From: Flavobacteriales bacterium UBA1531 | Lineage (GTDB): Bacteria > Bacteroidota > Bacteroidia > Flavobacteriales_D > Sanyastnellaceae | Length of the DNA stretch: 11,623 bases | Direction of reading: 5' to 3' | Assembly: GCA_002323795.1 (NCBI GenBank) | Contig: DCPZ01000053.1 | Coordinates: 71,162 to 82,784 of the forward strand | Part shown: in pieces, positions 8,632-11,623 of the stretch | Layout: each line of letters starts with the position of its first letter | Numbering within the stretch: position 1 is the first letter of the stretch | Made by a program: the position numbers and the translations under genes | Notes under the pieces: generated by a model | Databases searched by the model: none | Told to the model about the DNA's origin: nothing | The model's input: only the letters and a program-made list of their open reading frames with translations

Positions 8632-9410
8632 GCATGCCAGTGTCACGAAAGGTCTTGCTGCTGCTTGCCTTTTCTTGCACCGCTCAGGCGTTCGCTCAAT
8701 TTGTAGCTGATGGCGCCAGCGACTTTGCCGACCGTCCAATGGAAAGCATTTCGAGCAGCGTTGTTCCGCAGGGTATGGGACAAATTGAGGCAGGTGGTTA
8801 TGCGCAATGGTTGACTGCCGATGATGCCGAAGTACCTGATTTCAGTTACGCCGTGCCCATCGGATTGATCCGATACGGGTGGAGAGAACGTATCGAACTT
8901 CGCGCTGGAGCTCAATGGGCGCAGAGTCTAGGAGCGCCTCAACAAGCGCGATTCGGAGTGAAATGGAACGCCTTGCCCCAGCAGAAGGGCTTGGGCATCA
9001 GCGTCAATGCTGAATTTGAAACAACCGCTCGTCAAGGGCTTTCATTGGACAGTGAAGTCCCCCTCGACCTCAGGATATGCGCCGACTGGAACTCCTTTGA
9101 GCGTTGGAGTCTGCGAAGCAATGTGATCCTCTACCAAGGGCGCTTGAGGTTTTCCACTGCAGCAATGTGGACCGCAGGTCGTCAGGGCTGGTCATTGATG
9201 GCAGAAACAAAATGGGATGCCGTTCAAGGATGGAATTTGCACTCTGGCGCATATTTGGCGATCAACGACAACAGCCGTTTTGACTTTACATATTTCCGCC
9301 AGTCAAAGAATGGAGAAATTGGGCAAGAATTTAATTCCAAGATGTACCAATTGCGATTTGGCTACAGCCGTCGTATTTCGTCTGGCCAAAACAATGCAAT
9401 TGCACAATAA
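8628..9410 (+). CDS. Outer-membrane beta-barrel protein, MetA-like transporter family
   Basis: The ATG at 8628 overlaps the DUF4249 stop (ATGA). It gives a 260-residue protein with a good signal peptide (MSMPVSRKVLLLLAF, cut after AQAFA before QF). An in-frame upstream ATG at 8583 would put extra residues before the signal and is less likely; ATG 8634 is also possible. The mature start reads FADRPMESISSSVVPQGMGQIEAG. This resembles the DRPD...ES...G..QIE.G opening of the outer-membrane family annotated as MetA-pathway of phenol degradation, or simply transporter. The rest alternates polar and hydrophobic residues with many aromatic residues, as expected of a 12-strand-type barrel. The last clear strand is MYQLRFGYSRRI, followed by a polar tail. 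It probably forms a channel or accessory barrel for the TonB/DUF4249 pair. Phenol transport should not be assumed from the family name. Confidence 0.75.
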   Translation: MSMPVSRKVLLLLAFSCTAQAFAQFVADGASDFADRPMESISSSVVPQGMGQIEAGGYAQWLTADDAEVPDFSYAVPIGLIRYGWRERIELRAGAQWAQSLGAPQQARFGVKWNALPQQKGLGISVNAEFETTARQGLSLDSEVPLDLRICADWNSFERWSLRSNVILYQGRLRFSTAAMWTAGRQGWSLMAETKWDAVQGWNLHSGAYLAINDNSRFDFTYFRQSKNGEIGQEFNSKMYQLRFGYSRRISSGQNNAIAQ

Positions 9411-9431
9411 CAGATTTTAGAACCACCAAAA

Positions 9432-9614
9432 ATGATAAGCATGAAACATCGCCTTCCACTTTCTCTATCGTTATTTGGAGCGGCATTGCTCATCACAGGC
9501 ATCGCGCTCAAACTCAATCACCTCATGGGAGCCATTGTGCTCTCAAACGCCGGCTTTTGCCTGCTCATCGCGGGACTGATCTGGCTGATGGTAGCTGTTT
9601 TGCGGAATCGGTAA
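9432..9614 (+). CDS. Small two-helix membrane protein resembling the GldL N-terminus
   Basis: The 60-residue protein has two predicted transmembrane helices (about residues 10-26 and 34-56) separated by a short loop, and a basic end (LRNR). The first helix and loop (LFGAALLITG, then ALKLNHL) recall the N-terminal helix hairpin of GldL, the T9SS/gliding motor stator protein (GAAxxIxGxxxKxxH). With the ATG at 9432, Lys and His fall at residues 27 and 30. The acidic residue that in GldL lies in the second helix has no counterpart here, and the cytoplasmic part of GldL (normally about 200 residues in total) is absent. A start at 9441 (MKHR) is equally possible. It follows the barrel gene by 21 bases on the same strand. 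The function is unknown; the GldL resemblance is a motif-level inference. Confidence 0.65.
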   Translation: MISMKHRLPLSLSLFGAALLITGIALKLNHLMGAIVLSNAGFCLLIAGLIWLMVAVLRNR

Positions 9615-9663
9615 ATTATCATGTCGGCTTGAAACATCGCCGACGCTGCGCTGTTTTGAAGTC

Positions 9664-9951
9664 ATGCTTCCTTTTGACCCCAAAGACCTGAAGAATAAGG
9701 CGCCACGCGATTTGGACCCCGACACCGTGGACCGCATCGTTGAGATGGCTTGGGAAGATCGAACGCCTTTCGAAGCCATTGAGATGCAGTATGGCATCAA
9801 AGAAAATCAAGTGCGAGCCATCATGCGCAAACACATGAAGCGCAGCTCCTTTCATATGTGGCGCGAACGGGTGAAAGGCAGAGGGACGAAGCACGGATCC
9901 CTCCGCACAGAAGGCATCAAGCGATTCAAAAGCCAGAATCAAAGAGGCTAA
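9664..9951 (+). CDS. DUF2805 / TIGR03643 family protein
   Basis: The 95-residue basic protein matches the small TIGR03643 (DUF2805) family closely. Visible conserved blocks are RIVEMAWEDRTPFEAIE, QVRAIMRKHMKRSSFHMW and RERVKGRGTKH. Residues about 34-58 look like a helix-turn-helix (FEAIEMQYGIKENQVRAIM), and the basic C-terminal tail fits nucleic acid binding. The family is widespread in Bacteroidota, proteobacteria and cyanobacteria and has no established function that I know of. It is soluble, with no signal peptide. It lies 49 bases after the GldL-like gene, so it may or may not share that transcript. Its stop codon (9949-9951) overlaps the T-run of the terminator of the opposing gene. Confidence 0.88.
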   Translation: MLPFDPKDLKNKAPRDLDPDTVDRIVEMAWEDRTPFEAIEMQYGIKENQVRAIMRKHMKRSSFHMWRERVKGRGTKHGSLRTEGIKRFKSQNQRG

Positions 9952-9987
9952 AAAAAATCCCCCTCACGCCAGAGGCATGAGAGGGAT
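9950..9987 (-). terminator. Rho-independent terminator of the outer-membrane barrel gene
   Basis: Read on the minus strand, a 10-bp stem with one mismatch (9957-9966 with 9978-9987, loop of 11) is followed by a run of T (A-run at 9950-9957 on the plus strand). It lies 23 bases after the stop of the minus-strand gene at 10011. The plus strand has no T-run directly after the stem, so it should act mainly leftwards. Confidence 0.88.
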
Positions 9988-10010
9988 CTCGAATTCGTGT
10001 TTTGTGCTTC

Positions 10011-10676
10011 TTAGAAGCCGTAGCTTACAGAAAGTTGCAAGTTTGGTAGCATGGTCCATGCAAGCTTGTCATTGATTTCTGCAATTTGGTCCGCTATGTC
10101 GTCCCCGTGCACTTCAAGCTCCTCAGCCTCACCCGTATATTGGATGTGAGCTCCACCTGTGGACAAAACGCCCAAATCTAGACCAACTTGGATGCCTTTA
10201 ACGGGCTTTGAGCCATAACTCACACCGAAATACATCACAGGATTCTCAGTATAGTTCACACTGAATGAAACGGTTTCACCCTCGTGAAAACCATCGGCTG
10301 TGACATTGTTCTCAATCTGTCCGGACGCCATGCCTAAGTTGAAGCCCAAGTTTTGGTTTTCAAACGGTCTGTGCCTCCAAAAAACGCCTAACCATGAGGA
10401 GGATCCAGCAACGGATACTTCACTAAGAAGAAGTGGATCAAAATCAGGTAAAAGACCATCAGGAACATCGCCTTCTGGTGCCCCACCAAATCCTACGCTG
10501 ATTGAATTCTTAGCATCAATGTTATAGGTAAGGTTTAAACTTGGGCCAAATGGGCTTATCGCCACACCCGCAGAGTATTCCGCAAACTCCTTCGCACCAT
10601 CATCTTGAGCTTGAACGATTGAACTTGTTGCAACAAACATTACAGTCGCAGCTAAAATGGAAAATAACTTTTTCAT
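10011..10676 (-). CDS. Small outer-membrane beta-barrel protein
   Basis: The 221-residue protein has a clear signal peptide (MKKLFSILAATVMFVATSS, cut after VQA before QDD). The body has short amphipathic strands with alternating hydrophobic residues (FGPSLNLTYNI, NSISVGFGG, SWLGVFWRH, NLGFNLGMASG, VMYFGVSYG) and ends in LQLSVSYGF. That final Phe is typical of the last strand recognised by the BAM machinery. The length fits an 8-10-strand barrel like OmpW/OmpA-type small porins or an OMP_b-brl family member, but I cannot name the family. Loops are acidic (DVPDGLLPDFD and a stretch around EAEELEVHGDD). It stands alone on the minus strand, with 184 bases to the divergent tRNA and its own terminator at 9950-9987. 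Confidence 0.85.
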   Translation of the reverse strand: MKKLFSILAATVMFVATSSIVQAQDDGAKEFAEYSAGVAISPFGPSLNLTYNIDAKNSISVGFGGAPEGDVPDGLLPDFDPLLLSEVSVAGSSSWLGVFWRHRPFENQNLGFNLGMASGQIENNVTADGFHEGETVSFSVNYTENPVMYFGVSYGSKPVKGIQVGLDLGVLSTGGAHIQYTGEAEELEVHGDDIADQIAEINDKLAWTMLPNLQLSVSYGF

Positions 10677-10860
10677 CTATGAAAAATAAATAGTTTAATA
10701 ATGCAGAAAGAAAGTAAGTGTTGGGAAATAATTGAGGACAATCTGTGTCAATTTTTCGTCATCAATTTGTGAATTACTCTGGGCTGTAAACACTCTGCAA
10801 AAGATTGCTCAAAAAAAATTGCCACGATTCAGCAGTTCACACTAATTTCGCTGTCCGATT
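10677..10860. other. AT-rich divergent intergenic region
   Basis: The region lies between the barrel gene (-) and the tRNA (+). It must hold the barrel promoter, for which I find only two-mismatch candidates. It also holds the tRNA promoter listed separately. No small gene is visible. Confidence 0.5.
10819..10850 (+). promoter_or_regulatory. Bacteroidota-type promoter of tRNA-Arg
   Basis: TTG at 10819-10821 and TAATTTCG at 10843-10850 match the Bacteroidota -33/-7 pattern (TTG, 17-23 bases, TAnnTTTG). The spacing is 21 bases and there is one mismatch in the -7 element. Transcription would begin a few bases before the tRNA at 10861. Confidence 0.6.
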
Positions 10861-10934
10861 GGCCCCGTAGTTCAACTGGATAGAATATCAGATTTCGGCT
10901 CTGATGGTTGGAGGTTCGAACCCTCCCGGGGTCA
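10861..10934 (+). tRNA. tRNA-Arg (anticodon TCG)
   Basis: A full cloverleaf can be folded by hand. The 7-bp acceptor is 10861-10867 with 10927-10933 (one G-U), the D-arm is 10870-10886, and the anticodon stem is 10888-10892 with 10900-10904. The loop TTTCGGC carries anticodon TCG at 10895-10897, and the T-arm GGAGG/CCTCC encloses TTCGAAC. The D-loop A20, C35 and discriminator A73 (10934) agree with arginine tRNA identity. It decodes CGA and probably other CGN codons. The 3' CCA is not encoded. The variable loop is short (class I). Confidence 0.97.
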
Positions 10935-10939
10935 CAAAG

Positions 10940-10972
10940 AAGCTTGTAAGTCATTGATTTACAGGCTTTTTT
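10940..10972 (+). terminator. Rho-independent terminator after tRNA-Arg
   Basis: A 10-bp stem with one G-U pair (10940-10949 with 10959-10968) and a 9-base loop is followed by a T-run ending at 10972. It lies 5 bases after the tRNA and separates it from the flavodoxin gene. Confidence 0.85.
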
Positions 10973-11003
10973 GATTTACGATGTACCTATGGCTGTCTTC
11001 GGA

Positions 11004-11016
11004 TTCAAATTTTGAA
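11004..11016. promoter_or_regulatory. 13-bp palindrome upstream of flavodoxin
   Basis: TTCAAA-T-TTTGAA is a perfect inverted repeat around one central base, 62 bases before the flavodoxin start. It could be an operator half of a regulator site; AT-rich palindromes of this size also occur by chance. Confidence 0.35.
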
Positions 11017-11024
11017 GGCATGAA

Positions 11025-11046
11025 AAATACCACTTCTGTAGTATTT
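11025..11046. promoter_or_regulatory. 22-bp inverted repeat upstream of flavodoxin
   Basis: AAATACCAC and GTAGTATTT are 9-base arms with one mismatch around a 4-base spacer (TTCT), ending 32 bases before the flavodoxin ATG. It could be an operator or an mRNA hairpin in the leader. It does not look like the classical Fur box. Confidence 0.45.
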
Positions 11047-11078
11047 CTCAATCGAAAAAAAAGACGAAGTTTTGCAAA

Positions 11079-11623
11079 ATGATTCAACTCTTTTACGGCT
11101 CGGACACAAACAAAACGCATCGCGTGGTGCAAGAAGTCATGCGTCCTCTTTTCGATGAACACGGTGTTTCAATATGTGACAAAGTCGTTAGTGAGCTGAA
11201 GCCAGAGGATTGGACCGAAAATGAGGTGTTCATCATAGGAGTGCCAACGTGGTACTACGGAGAACTTCAAAGCGACTGGCAGGCGTATTTCGAAGAGCTC
11301 AAAGGCGTCGACTTTACCGGTAAGACCATTGCCATTTTTGGATTAGGAGATCAATGGGGATATGATGAGTGGTTTATTGACGGAGTCGGCATTTTAGCGG
11401 AAGTTTTGATTCAAAATGGTGCAAAAATGATTGCTCCTTGGCCCACCGAAGGGTATGATTATACAGCCTCCAAAGCATTGAATTCAGAAGGAGACTTCTA
11501 TGGTCTCGCTCTCGATGAAGACAATCAATACGAATTGACGGATGAGCGATGCAAGAAATGGATCGAGATGGTAGTGAATGAGCTGCAGCTGACTGAAAAA
11601 TCCTTATCCAATTCCAAGAAAGC
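11079..11623 (+). CDS. fldA: Long-chain flavodoxin (3' end missing)
   Basis: The frame from ATG 11079 is open to the window edge: 181 codons, so only a few residues are missing compared with the usual 170-180. Order of motifs: beta-strand IQLFYG and phosphate loop SDTNKT (residues 8-13), then GVPTWYYGELQSDW (the 50s loop with the Trp that stacks on FMN). Further on are FTGKTIAIFGLGDQWGYDEWF (90s loop with the stacking Tyr), then PWPTEGYDYTASKAL and the long-chain signature GLALDEDNQYELTDER. Flavodoxin is a cytoplasmic FMN electron carrier that replaces ferredoxin, often under iron limitation. The phosphate loop has Asn where (S/T)xTGxT has Gly. The gene has its own upstream region with two inverted repeats after the tRNA terminator. 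Identity as a flavodoxin is firm; the symbol follows the family. Confidence 0.95.
   Translation, partial: MIQLFYGSDTNKTHRVVQEVMRPLFDEHGVSICDKVVSELKPEDWTENEVFIIGVPTWYYGELQSDWQAYFEELKGVDFTGKTIAIFGLGDQWGYDEWFIDGVGILAEVLIQNGAKMIAPWPTEGYDYTASKALNSEGDFYGLALDEDNQYELTDERCKKWIEMVVNELQLTEKSLSNSKK

Noticed and set aside
9989..9996. CGAATTCG palindrome next to the terminator
   Set aside because: An 8-bp palindrome containing a restriction-site-like core is expected by chance; no further support.
10677..10760. Promoter of the minus-strand barrel gene (TTG and TACTTTCT-like or TATTTCCC-like elements)
   Set aside because: The candidates have two or more mismatches to TAnnTTTG in very AT-rich DNA; too weak to assign.
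11067..11074. AAGTTTTG before the flavodoxin ATG as a -7 element
   Set aside because: It has one mismatch but lies 4 bases before the start codon and has no spaced TTG, so it would need a leaderless transcript.
10959..11162. Minus-strand open frame across the tRNA terminator and flavodoxin start
   Set aside because: It spans a terminator, two inverted repeats and the flavodoxin N-terminus; no coding features are visible.

Overview
This window looks like chromosomal DNA of a Bacteroidota bacterium, most likely Flavobacteriales or a close relative. The signs are two large proteins with type IX secretion system (T9SS) sorting domains, a TonB-dependent receptor of the CarboxypepD_reg type followed by a DUF4249 lipoprotein, a DUF2805 (TIGR03643) protein, no Shine-Dalgarno-like sites before the starts, and a tRNA promoter close to the Bacteroidota TTG / TAnnTTTG consensus. 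The genus cannot be named from the sequence.

Layout. Positions 1-3162 (+) hold the 3' part of a very large secreted adhesin-like protein: an L-type lectin domain, a run of Cys-containing Ig/PKD-like repeats, and a type B T9SS C-terminal domain. Convergent to it, 3189-5120 (-), is a 643-residue secreted protein with a six-bladed Kelch propeller, a CARDB-like domain, a third beta domain and a type A T9SS tail. Divergent from the Kelch gene, 5232-9951 (+) is a tightly packed block. It contains a TonB-dependent receptor, a DUF4249 lipoprotein 4 bases downstream, an outer-membrane barrel whose start overlaps the previous stop (ATGA), a 60-residue two-helix membrane protein resembling the N-terminus of GldL, and a DUF2805 protein. 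A strong terminator at the end of this block belongs to the opposing gene at 10011-10676 (-), a small outer-membrane barrel. A tRNA-Arg(TCG) with its own promoter and terminator follows (10861-10934). A long-chain flavodoxin starts at 11079 and runs off the right edge.

How the genes work together. The left third encodes cell-surface or released proteins that depend on the T9SS, probably for adhesion or glycan contact. The middle is a putative outer-membrane uptake or surface module: receptor, exposed lipoprotein and accessory barrel, probably co-expressed, with unknown substrate. The right part is mostly housekeeping. I see no CRISPR array, phage, transposon or defence system. The more unusual points are the 143-146-residue super-repeat in the lectin protein, the three-gene TonB/DUF4249/barrel coupling, the GldL-like mini-protein that keeps Lys27/His30 but lacks the acidic residue, and the flavodoxin with a changed phosphate loop and two inverted repeats upstream.
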